Positions 43,800-54,129 of a DNA stretch of 64,000 bases are shown piece after piece. A model generated the notes under the pieces. It was not told where the DNA came from, did not search any database, and saw only the letters and a list, made by a program, of their open reading frames with translations. The position numbers and the translations under genes are program-made. The DNA is from Protopterus annectens. Taxonomy: Eukaryota; Chordata; Ceratodontiformes; Protopteridae. The first letter of the stretch is position 1, and each line of letters begins with the position of its first letter. The stretch lies in assembly GCF_019279795.1 (NCBI RefSeq), contig NC_056729.1, positions 1,864,188,107-1,864,252,106 of the forward strand. The letters are read 5' to 3'.

Positions 43800-43885
43800 C
43801 TCTGCGGTCACAAGGTGTAAGTGAAGTAAGCTTAGAGAAGCAGACCTCATAATGCAGGGTTCAAATCTAGGTTTCAAGTATTTTG
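43800..43885 (+). mobile_element. Possible tRNA-derived SINE head
   Basis: AGCAGACCTCATAATGCAGG followed by GGTTCAAATCT looks like an anticodon arm with a CTCATAA loop, as in elongator tRNA-Met, plus a B box. The acceptor stem is not intact, and no known SINE body is recognised downstream. Could be chance. Confidence 0.35.
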
Positions 43886-46200
43886 GTGTGGGAGTTGGTA
43901 TAATTAAGGTGGTTAGGTAGGGGGAGAGAGAGTTGTGTAATGTACTTTTAGATTTTATTGGAAAATGGGGGTAAGATAAATGGTTAAGGAAGGAATGGAG
44001 AGAGATCCCCCACAGTTTAGGACCAATGACTGAGAATGTGTGGTTTGCACATTGAAGCCTAATTTGGAGGAGTGATTAAGATTTTTCTTTTAACACCATT
44101 ATTAAAATTGTCACTGAGACCTGGGCAAACATATGTTAACAGAATTGAAAACCAACTGGATTAACATTTTTGTTCTTGTTAAATACATTATACATTACAT
44201 AGCTTTCTTTTCTTTATAGCTGTTCTCAATCCAGCATTACGTGCTGAATTCCTGCCTTCCCTTAAACCTCACAACTTTTGTTCCTGAATATTATTATGCA
44301 TGTATTGTTACCACAAATTTCATTTGTCCATGTAATTTGCTCCTTACCTTGTCTAAAGATCTCTCTTCCAGTTCTTTCATTTATTTTATAATACTCAGTA
44401 ATTCAAATATATATTGTTTATACTCTGATTTCCATTTTCTAGTTATTGCTTTTTTGGCAGGCAACAGAATTAAACTTAACAAAGGTCTTGCTAGCAATTC
44501 AGATCCTGAATCTCAACTAAAAATAATAATTTCTTTTATTACAGACATTTGCTCTCCCAATATTTCAGGCAGTGTACTCTGTATGTAATTTTAAAAATAT
44601 GACGACTCATTATAATCTGAAAACATGATGTTCTGAGTTGACTTTCTCCCCCATCATGTCTCCAGCATTTGCTGTCTACTTGAGGGAACATTCTTTGAAG
44701 TCTGCTTGCTGTATAAAAATACCTGTGTACACACTTCTAAGCAAAAATCCTAAACCTTCTGGACTTTTCTGCAGACTTGGAAGCCATACAAGTGTGCATC
44801 CACTGTTTCCTTGTAAAATGCTTTTCAAGTCTGTGTTCCCGGTCTTTTCTAACCTCATCTAACCTCGCCTGATTCTTATAGTGATTATTTTATATGCTGC
44901 ACTCATGATGCTTTTTTTAGCAACAGCTTCTGTTCTAGATTCAACTAAAAACTCTACCAGAGCAGGTTTTCAGTTAGGGTTCACCTATCCCTTTCTCTTT
45001 GCCTATACTCTGATATCAATCCCTAGTAGGGAAGACAGTCTCTAGCCTGCAGTCCAAACGTTGCCTTGGCCTAATTCCACTCTGCTACCTTTCCTGCTCT
45101 AGTTATTTGCTCCCAATTGAAGAATTATTTAAAAAATGAATAATTAGTTAAATGCAAATGTGCAGATGTCTGTGCTGAATGCTACTGCCTTGTAGAAATA
45201 AATGCTGGTTAGTGGAGATAAACTTTGCAGACTATTAACCTTCTCAGCAGAAGATTGCACAGAAACTAATAAAGTAACTTATTTATGTAACAAACGAAAC
45301 GTACAGCACTGGCTGTTTACATTTACTGTCTTCAAGTTTCTTCTCAATACAACATGAATGATGTTCTCCATAAACAGCTCTAACAGATCTCTCAAAAAAT
45401 CAGATTACACCTCACATATATCCATTCTTGTGAAAGCAGTCTTTTGGGAACTCTCAAAGTTGTTATTTTGGTATTTAGGGAGTCTTTCCTGTTCTGTGTG
45501 AAAACTGTCTGCTGATGATGTTATGCAGTCTGCTAATAAAACTTTTTAAGGAGTCTTTCCTGTTTGGGAATGTTTCTGTGTGAACATGCTGTCTTCCGAT
45601 GATGTTATACAGTCTGTTAATAAGCTCCTTTGTGTTCTTGTTTCAAGGTGAATTACGTGTCTGTTCAGTTTGCCTCATCTCGGTTTCTTTTTTGCACCTG
45701 CATCCTTATCTGTATTTTTCTCAAGGTGTAGAAGCATGTTATATTTATTATTTGATTTTTTTCCTTGCTTTTCAGCTAAGAACAGTTTAACCCTTTATTG
45801 TATGTATGCTAGCAAACAGAAATACATGCATTTAACTCACTATATTATTCCTACATATATTTTAGCAACAGAAGTATACACATCTAACTTGCAAACAGAT
45901 GCGCACATGCATTTATAAATCTCTAAATATATGTATATCTAACACCAGTGCCTTGCTTCCTTTACCAGTTTGTTTCATTACATTTCAGCCCCACTTCCCT
46001 ATTTTCTGTACTCCTCCTTGCAGTCATCCCCATTGGCAAAATCTCCCTTCTCCATTCTCATGCTGGTTTAGTTCTTAAAATACTTTCCGTTAATATATGA
46101 ATATGATATTCTGTATGGTTGTTGTCCTCCTTTAGGATCTGCATCCAGAATCCCACTCTCTCTTTATTTTTGAACTTCCCCCTGCTTCATTATCATCTTC
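43886..46200. other. Anonymous sequence
   Basis: No recognisable protein or element. ORFs of 60-115 codons here show no motifs. 45478-45625 holds a short imperfect duplication (GAGTCTTTCCTGTT ... GATGATGTTAT.CAGTCTG.TAATAA, twice, ~75 bp apart). 45830-45940 is AT-rich. Confidence 0.6.
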
Positions 46201-46204
46201 CATT

Positions 46205-47600
46205 TTGAGTTATAACTTTCTGCTTGTGTTATACATATGTGTGGGCCTTAAATGTGTAGCACTAAGATATCCCTTCAAATCGGGTGATACTAAACTGCCT
46301 TGTGCTAGTGGATGGATCAGCTTATCCCACTTAACTCTTGCCTGTTTGCCTTCCAGATAAATTCCTTCAGCTCTAATTGTCCACACCTTCTCCGGATGAT
46401 CAAAATATGCTTGACTTGTATATAAAACTAAAGGGACTAAAAACATTTTCACTGCCTGTATCTTACTATCCATAAACAAGAGCTTCCAGTTTGTCACTTT
46501 TATTTTTTGCTTAGTCTTTTCCCACATATCCTTATCTGCCATAACAGAAACCTTCTTAGTCCATTTCCCAAATACTACTTATCCTGTCCCCATAAATATG
46601 GGTATTGCTGAAGCAGATTGTGTGTGGTACATAATTTAGTGCTATAGCCTTTTTTACATTGATTAATCTTATACTCCGAAAAGACTTGAAACTGTCTTAA
46701 AATGTTCCACAACACTGAGGTGTCATCTTTTGCATTTATCTTGCACAAAATAATATCTGCAAATAAAGGTAACTTTTCTGGATTACCATACCAATTATGT
46801 TCTTGAATTTCTGAGTCCCTTATTTTCTTTGCCAGTGGCTCTGAATATAAAGGAAATAAAAGGGCAGGAGGACACTCCTGCCTGGTACCTCTGTTCAGAC
46901 ACAACGTACAGAGAGGAACCCCCATCCACTTTAATTCTTGCCTCTGATCCTTCATATATCCTTCTAATTAATGTTATTTTTGTCAGGGAATGCAAATGTT
47001 TCCAGAACCCTACTCCTAAAATCCCAGCTTTCTTTTTTGCATTCTTTCTCTACTTCATGGCTAACCAACAACAGAGGTGTTTACGTATACTCTCCTTCCC
47101 TCTCGATCATTAATGTTCTGTTAATGTTGTCAAAATGTTTGTCTCCTCTACACAAAACCACATTGATCCATATCTATCAATTTTTGGCAACACCTTTGCC
47201 ATTCTTTTAGCTAGTATAGACAAACACTTTATAATCCTGAATTAAAATTGAAATGGGTCTATATGAAGGTAGGTCTGACAAGTCTTTACCTTCTTTAGGT
47301 AATATAGCCATCACAGGTTTCTTTCATGATGTTGGTGCACCCTCCCCTTTTAAAATACTGTTAAAATCTTCCAGATCTTTTATCACTTGCTTTCCGCTAA
47401 CTTCTTCCTTAGCAACTGTATCTGTTCCTGGAGACTTTCCTGAAAATTGATTGTATTTCACCATTTTTATCTCATCTTTTCCTGTCTTAGCTATCTGTTG
47501 AGCCTCATTTACCTCTAACCTTGCATAATTAAATTTTCCGTTAATATATACATTTATGCATTTTCTTGACTTCCACTTTAATTTATACAAATTTTCGTAA
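46205..47600 (-). mobile_element. L1-like LINE fragment
   Basis: Minus-strand RT pieces in order from right to left: KYNQFSGKSPGTDTV (47480-47430), the lysine-rich lead-in, SYRPISI-type residues near 47270, RRIYEGSEARIKVDG (46975-46930), LNRGTRQECPPALLFPLYSE plus PLAKKIRDSEIQ (46900-46790), LPLFADIILCK (about 46770-46735; one D of FADD is lost), and the C-terminal LLFMDSKIQAVKMFLVPLV (46480-46420). The NRGTRQGCPLSPLLF...EPLA pattern points to the L1/Tx1 group. Many breaks. Confidence 0.72.
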
Positions 47601-47621
47601 CATTTCCGAAATCTCTCTATA

Positions 47622-49795
47622 AGTTCATAGGTTCATAGGTGTTTACTAGGCTAACGACCACAAGGGCCTTTTTAAACCTAGCTATGCATCCCAAATCTCC
47701 ATCAAGTTCTGACACCTTTGAGAAGTGTAAGCATGGGCCTGGGAGGTGAACCATTTACAGGTTGCTTGTGTCTATTAGAGACATAGGTGCCAAACCAGGG
47801 ATGAATTTCCAGTTTCCCATCCAGTTGTCCAAGTTACACTTGGATTGGGTTAGGGAGGAACTCTGCTTCACATGGATGGGGAGCCTGTTTCATAGATGGT
47901 GTAGTCTCTGGGATACATACTTATCTCTCCAGCAGGTCCTATTTATATCACAGGTAAGGTTTAAGTTTTAGAACAGGTAATTCTGGTACTATTTGTTTTG
48001 TGGATGTGCAGGAGGTCCATCAGAGTGGGATCTGATAATGCCCTGTATGCCAGGCATAGATCTCCCCTCAAAAGCATGTAGGATAGGGAATACAGGGATA
48101 GGGCCTTGAGGTGGTCTGCATAGGACATTTTACTTACACTTTGTATTTTTTTAGTGAGGAACCTGTGTGGATGTTTCAGTTGTTGGATATACCTGGTTAG
48201 TTACATACCAAAGGGGTCATTGTACTCAATGATAGGTCTAATGAATGCTGAATACAGTGGAACAATGACTTCCTGGATTAGATGCCATACCTTTGTTTAT
48301 AAGTTGTGCAACATAGAATGTTTTCCTCACCACCGCAGACACGTGATGATCAAAGGCAAGATTACTGTGTGTGTCACTAAGTCCCTGACTACTGGGTCAA
48401 CTCTAAGGGGTGTGTTGTCAGTATGATAGTTACCAGGGATGGATGACTTCCCAAAGGATACTATTATGCATTTATTGGCATTTAGGTGTAGTCCATGGCT
48501 CTGACACCAGTTGTTTGTTTGTGTCAGCCCCACATGGGGAACATTTGTGTCAGTGTGAGATTCAATGACCGTTCCTAATTTGCAGTCTTCTGTAAATTTA
48601 GTCAGGCAGAGACCACTGGCATTGGCCTTGCCTTGACTTCTGAGAAGTAAATGCCAAAAAGCAGCAGTCCACGAACTAATCCCTGAGGGACTCCACTTAT
48701 GACTGGCCTCTTTGTAGAGGTGGACTCCCCAATTTTAACTTCTTGGGTCCTGTCTGTGAGCCAGTTGGCTATCTACTGGGTGACGTATGGGTTTGTACCT
48801 AAACGCTTGAGTTTGTCAACAATGCTCAAGTCGGGGATTGTGCCAAATGCCTTGGCCAGGTCAAGGTAGACAGTGTGAATGATTTTGCCCTCATCCATTG
48901 CTTTGGTGATCTTCTCAAAGAAGTCCACCAGGTTGAGTAGGCATGATCTGCCCTTGATGAAACCAAACTAGACTGGGTCCAGTGTGTGGAGGTTTACTAT
49001 GTCTCTCTTGATCATCTCCATGACAATTATTTCCATGGCTTTGCATATAAGACTAGTGAGACTTATGGGTCTGTAGTTTCCAGGGTATGTTGATGGCCCA
49101 CCTTTGTGCAGAGGATGACTGTTGTCTTTCTCCATTCATGAGGCACAAAGCCTTGTTGGAGGCTGCAGTTAAATGGTAATTCCAGAGGCCCTGATAGGTC
49201 ATGTTTCATGCTATTTAGAAGGCATCCTAGGATATTATCTGGGCCCATTCTAGTAGGTGGATTTATATTTGATATTTCCTGAGGGAAGGTTGAGGGGGAG
49301 AGGGGGTAAAGTTGGAGCTGAGTTTACTAGCCAGGATGTTTGCTATATATTCTGGCTCAGTATAGGTGGCACCATTTACAATGAGCTCTGCACACAATTG
49401 TGATTTGTCGTTGAGGTTGCAGACATAGCTAAAGAATGCTTTGTGGTTGTCCTTGGCCTGGGAGGCCAAACTTACCTCAAATTTGGCTTTGGTAAACTTT
49501 ATTTGTCCTCGGAGTTGTTTGTTTAGTTTGAGAGTGTTTTTGTCCTGCTGGGTGCTGCACCTCCTAAGCTTTGTCATGATTTTCTTCTTTCTCTTATAGC
49601 CTATTGATTTTGTGATTCCACCAGGGTGGCTTGTTTTTTACGTTAGTTCTGTACTTCTTCCTGGTGGGTACAGCTGCCTCTGTGCAGCTATTAACATACT
49701 TGTACAGGGTTTCTGTGAACAGTTCTGCATAGGCAGCAGTGTTCTCAGAGTTTATAGTACCTCTACAGGATCTCTGGTTATTTTTCATTTTATAG
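47622..49795 (-). mobile_element. CR1 LINE, 5'-truncated (CR1-6)
   Basis: Starts with the CR1 tail AAGTTCATAGGTTCATAGGTG at 47622 and runs to the start of the inter-domain region near 49795 (MKNNQRS, equivalent to MKNFSKANF in the other copies). The endonuclease and ORF1 are absent. It is more diverged from CR1-1/2 than CR1-4 is, hence an older subfamily. Confidence 0.87.
47770..49788 (-). pseudogene. CR1-6 ORF2 fragment (RT)
   Basis: Frames: 49788-49594 (KKYRTNVKNKPPWWNHKINR), 49577-49263 (LRGQIKFTKAKFEVSLASQA, KDNHKAFFSYVCNL), then RT pieces near 48960-48830 (GKADHAYSTW-type frames covering the FDTI/GRSCL region), 48660-48580 (the KFTEDCKL palm, where E replaces the first D of FADD), 48533-48327 (NNWCQSHGLHLNANKCIIVS) and the C-terminal region to about 47770. 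Many stops. Confidence 0.75.
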
Positions 49796-49864
49796 GCTCC
49801 CTACATTTGGTAATAATCCTTTCCATTTTTTGTTGCCAACATCATGCTAAAAGATTTTTTGTTG

Positions 49865-50690
49865 TGGAGTTATCAAAAAATTATTTAATTATTCATTCGC
49901 AGTTTGTTGACTGGGAGAGTCCAGTGGGCCTAGTTGAGCTCATTTACAATGGAGTCCTGGGGAGAAAAGCTCCACAGTACAAAAAGAAGTACAATTCAGC
50001 ATAAGTTTATGTACATAGGAAGTATAATATTGATTAACAAATTGGTGTAATTAAATTACAGAACAGAGTTGTAATCACATTAAGAACAAATTTTATACAA
50101 TGAATATAGCTTTTTAACAATAATTGGACTACTCAGATTGTGAGCACTATTGCATATAGAAAACACAGTATAGACAGTAGGGGAGAGTGTGTCCTAAGGG
50201 ATTTTTTTATGGAGGCTGAGTGCAGGAACAGTTCCAGGTGGAAGATAAGTAGGTGTGGAGAGAAGTTTTGAAGTGGGCAGGATTTTGGATTGTTCTGATA
50301 GCTAATGGGAGAGCATTCCAGTTCTTGGCTAAGGAGTAGGAGAAAAGAAATTGGCCTGGTGGCAGGTTGGGTTTGTGAACCTGAAGAAGCTGTTGATTCT
50401 CAGATGTAAGGGGCCTATTTGGGAGGTATAAAGTGAATCTAGAACTAAGGGCAGGTCAGTCAGAAGGTTTATGGATAAGCTTGTGAGCAGTAGTAAGTTG
50501 CAGATAGTTGAGGTAGTTTAGAAGTTCCAGCCATTTTAGTGAGAGGAGAGCAGTGCAGTGATGGGAGAGGTTTCTGGAGTTTGTGGCGAATTTAACATGT
50601 TTTTACAACAAGTCTCAAGCTTAGTTTTTAGAGTGGTTTGGAGGCTTTGAGTAGAAGGGCATCATACATTATTACCTGGGTTTTGGTATA
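49865..50690 (-). mobile_element. L2 LINE 3' portion (L2-2, left part)
   Basis: The tail CAGTTTGTTGACTGGGAGAG through GGGGAGAAAAGCTCCACAG matches the L2-1 tail and the tails of SINE-2 and SINE-3. Further right, minus frames give KTKLETCCKNMLNSPQTPET and IMYDALLLKASKPL, aligned with HKLDACYNKIAKFATG and TLLYASPILISRL of L2-1. PLE-3 starts at about 50690-50720, and L2 resumes beyond it at about 54130. Confidence 0.75.
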
Positions 50691-50723
50691 CAGAAAGGGA
50701 AACACAGAGATAACAATGTTCCC

Positions 50724-51686
50724 ATGGCCACTGATAAAACATTTGATGATTTGGTACGAGATCTTAGTTACAAGGTAACTAGATTACAGCGTTTACAATG
50801 GCAAACGTACCATTTGGAGGCATGTTTGGACTATGGTATAGTGCCACGTGGAATGCGTGTTCTTTGTATGCCAACACAGGGAGATAGGTTCCCTGAGTTG
50901 TTGGCAAAGTGGCAATCTATTAATATTAACACTAGTTACCAATATATGGAACTTCTGATTGTTTTTTTTGCACAAGATATAGATGCGTTAAAGAATGACG
51001 TGCTTCCATTACAACAAAGACTGATGAATGACTATAGTGACGAGCGTTGTAAAATACGTCTGAAAGAACTTTATTCTACCTTTGAAGATAATGATGTTAA
51101 ATTGCGTACACAGAAGATGGGGAAACTACGGAGAGATTATGACGACTTCTCGAACGGAAATATCTTTGTATGGCCTAAGCTGAAAACAACACGACCTGCT
51201 GCTGGTGATCGAGGGAACAATAGAGTCAATATACGTCATACAGGAAGGAGTGGCCAACAAGAGCGTTTTGCTTCGGCGGAGCATTTGGCCTCTGTAGAAG
51301 AAGCGACAGTACCTACAGCAGAGCACAGCTTGAGCTTGGAAACATCAGTAGAGTTAGTACGCAAAGAGGCGACAGCTACTACTCCTGAAAAGTTAGTGCT
51401 GGATGATAACAGCAGCACCTCCGGCCCCATAAATATCAGCCTGGAAAGGAACAACACCAATTTTGACACAGGTACGACTCCAGAACTGGGAGCAAGGGAA
51501 TTAGGAGCAGTAACATCGGATGTTGGAGAAATAGGTGTGTTTACTACAGGAGCTCGCCCTAAGATCAGGCCCACACAGAATCGTTTTTTGGACATGTTGC
51601 CTGTACAAGTGAAGAAGAAGGGGGCCTGGAAGAGGTCCCTCAGCGACGACAGGGACCTCACCAAGAAAAGGAGGACATTGGACTGA
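50724..51686 (+). CDS. PLE-3 N-terminal protein (ORF1)
   Basis: A 320-codon open frame starting CCCATGGCC, a good initiation context. Residues about 1-150 form a conserved domain also seen in PLE-1: YGIVPRGMRVLCMPTQG, MELLIVFFAQDIDALK and KMGKLRRDYDDFSNG. The middle is S/T/E-rich and probably unstructured. The C-terminus has basic clusters VKKKGAWKR and KKRR separated by ten residues, shaped like a bipartite nuclear localisation signal. It ends 51684-51686, overlapping a second frame (GLTVHVDSGIVFNLSS) that leads into the RT. Function unknown to me; nucleic acid binding and nuclear import are possible. Confidence 0.6.
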   Translation: MATDKTFDDLVRDLSYKVTRLQRLQWQTYHLEACLDYGIVPRGMRVLCMPTQGDRFPELLAKWQSININTSYQYMELLIVFFAQDIDALKNDVLPLQQRLMNDYSDERCKIRLKELYSTFEDNDVKLRTQKMGKLRRDYDDFSNGNIFVWPKLKTTRPAAGDRGNNRVNIRHTGRSGQQERFASAEHLASVEEATVPTAEHSLSLETSVELVRKEATATTPEKLVLDDNSSTSGPINISLERNNTNFDTGTTPELGARELGAVTSDVGEIGVFTTGARPKIRPTQNRFLDMLPVQVKKKGAWKRSLSDDRDLTKKRRTLD

Positions 51687-53960
51687 CTGTTCATGTGGAC
51701 AGTGGTATTGTTTTTAATTTATCTTCTTATGTACTAACAACCATTGAGTTAGTTGTTTTAAATAAGGGGCTGACTTTTGTGCCAAGTAGAGAATGTGCGT
51801 ACAATGAAATAGTGATGGACCTGATTTTTTTTGCTGTAATTTAATGTTAAGCAAGCTGTTTGGTGATAATAACAGTGCACATTTTGCTTTGAAGAAACCT
51901 AGTAGCTTCGTCCCAGTTTTGACACCTGCATTACAACTTTTTATCAACCAATGTGAAAATGACTTGGTTACATACTTTCAAGAGGGAGCATTTGATAAAT
52001 TTTATAATTTGAACAGTGAACAGAGACAGGCTTTGTTGAACCTCAGTAACAACATAAACCTCACCATTAAGATGGCTGATAAGGGGGGTGCTGTGGTGGT
52101 GCTGGACACCAGTTGGTACAACAGAAAATTGAAACAAATGTTATCGGAGGACCAGACGTATGTATCCCTAAACCCAATAGAGGTTAAGAGAGTGATAGAA
52201 AGGGTCCACAATAGCCTTCATAGACTGTTCGATCATATGTTGATATCACAAGAGCTTTTAGATTTTCTAATGATTGAGAAACCTGTTACACCAATATTCA
52301 AGGCACTTCCTAAGATTTACAAATCCCTGATAGACCCACCCCTGAGACCTATTGTTTCAGGTAGGGTGTGGGTCACTGAGAACGTCTCTATTTGGTTGGA
52401 GGTAACTCTTAGGCTTTAGGTGAGGCAAATGGAGAATGTGTTAGTAGATACTGGACACTTCCTCACTACCCTAGGTGAAATGAATAAAAATGGTACTAAG
52501 GGTAAGTTATTGATGGTAACACTAGATGTACGTAATCTCTTCACCGTTATTAGTAATGATTATGGGATTCATGCAGTGAGTGAACTCCTTAATACGTTGG
52601 GGGTCACGAAGGTGAGAATAGACCTTATCAAGGAGCTACTAGCATTGGTCCTAAATAACAATGTGTTTGATGGGGCAGGATCTATTTATAGACAGGTACA
52701 GGGGGTAGCCATGGGCACCCCTTGTGCCAATACATATGCTAATCTGGTCCTCTCGTACTGGGAAAAGAGATATGTATTGGGGGCTGATAGATGGCAACAA
52801 TATTTGAGGATGTACCTGCGTTTTGTGGACGATATTTTTATTTTGTGGGAAGGGGAAGAAGAGACTTTGGACAGTTTTGTGGAATATCTTCACTCCACTA
52901 CCTCTTTCTTGAGATTTAGTGTAAAATGTTCTTGTGACACACTAGACTTCTTAGATGTAAAAATAACACAAGGGGTGAGTGGTTTTTCCTCACAATTGTA
53001 CAAGAAAGACTGTTGGAAAAACACACTACTGTCCTTTGACAGTATGCATCCGAGATACACCTTCCCTAGTATAGTACAGGGACAGGTCAGTAGAACCTCA
53101 AGGATAAGCATGGATGATGTACAATTTAATAGAGAAATGGACACACTCAAAGAATGTTTTCAAGAAAGGGGATATAAAGAGCAGTTGGTAAACAAGGTAG
53201 TGGAGAGAAGCAGACCCCATAGACTTAATAGATATAGTCCATGGATAAATCACACACAATATGCCAAGAATGATACTGGGGTTAGAAGTTCAATGCAGAA
53301 TAGACAAAAAGTGATGTTAACATATGGTTGTAACATCAAGGGTGTCTGTGATATTATCCGTAAAAATTGGAATATCTTTACCAGTGATACAGATTTGAGG
53401 GACTTGGTAGGTACTGGTCCACATTTTGGTTACAGGAGAAACAAGAACTTGAAGGACTTGCTGTGTAAAGAAAGAACAGTTAATAATGGCAAGTACTTAA
53501 AGAACAACTTGGGTACTGTTCCCTGCAGAAATTGCAAGGCTTGTAGTCATATAAGCAAAGAGACGATATTCAAACACCCAGTAAGTGGTAGAATATTTAC
53601 ACTGAAGGGGAGGGCAACTTGCAGGACGACAGATGTTGTTTATTTGGCTGAGTGTCAGCTATGTCCGAGCTTCTACATTGGGAAGACTAACAACATGTTA
53701 AAGGTCAGAATATTACAACATCTGTCAAGCATCAGGAACTGTGATGAGCACAACGCTCTTTATAGGCATGTTAGAGATAACCCGACACATAGTTTTAAAT
53801 TTAGGGTAATAGTGAACCTGAGATTAACAAAAAGGGGGGGGGGACATCAGACAGTTAACAAAATTAACTGAAGCAAAATGGATTTTGGAGATGATGGCCC
53901 ATAGACATCCAGGGCTCAATGATGTAGTCCCCCTTAAACCAGCCCTTAAAAATAGGCGGG
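51674..53960 (+). pseudogene. PLE-3 reverse transcriptase with GIY-YIG endonuclease
   Basis: N-terminal segment 51674-51838 (LNKGLTFVPSRECAYN), then a slip at an 8-T run (51825-51832) into the frame from 51844. That frame has IKMADKGGAVVVLD and ALPKIYKSLIDPPLRPIVSG, reaches one TAG (52417-52419) and continues from 52420: VTLDVRNLFTVI (residues 33-44 of this part), GVAMGTPCANTYANL (95-109), the catalytic FVDD (135-138), TLDFLDVKI, the CRNCKAC cluster and GIY-YIG VVYLAEC plus FYIGKTNNMLKVRI (about 418-431). A ten-G run at about 53835-53844 shifts the frame; LTEAKWILEMMAHRHPGLND and NRRAF follow to about 53968. Three lesions only, two of them at homopolymers. Confidence 0.9.
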
Positions 53961-54025
53961 CTTTTTATTAGCATCTCATTGGTTGTAGTCTTTTTAAAAA
54001 GAAATGTTTGTTTGAGCTAATTTAT

Positions 54026-54057
54026 CTGATGAAGGGCCATAGCCCGAAGCGCTTATC
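54026..54057 (+). ncRNA. Hammerhead-ribozyme-like motif (PLE-3)
   Basis: CTGATGA, then AGGGC-CATA-GCCC (a 4-bp stem II), then GAAGCGCTTATC. The first core strand is intact. The second reads GAAG instead of GAAA. The following AAGCGCTT is self-complementary, as in PLE-1. It lies about 60 bases past the end of the coding region. Confidence 0.55.
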
Positions 54058-54129
54058 TTTGTCATTTTCTGAGTCAATAAATTTTAAGTTTGGTGAACAG
54101 CAGTATCCAGCAAAGTTTTTGTATTGGAC

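Larger units (their letters stand above)
50700..54115 (+). mobile_element. Penelope-like element PLE-3 inserted in L2-2
   Basis: Plus-strand PLE lying in an opposite-strand L2. It has an N-terminal ORF, an RT with GIY-YIG endonuclease, a 3' region with a hammerhead-like motif and an end near GTATTGGACTTACATTAGTG. No second copy of the terminal region is seen at the 5' side, unlike PLE-1. It is colinear and relatively well preserved. Confidence 0.88.

Noticed and set aside
44241..44588. 115-codon plus ORF in anonymous sequence
   Set aside because: No domain or homologous block in the window; composition is that of A/T-rich non-coding DNA.
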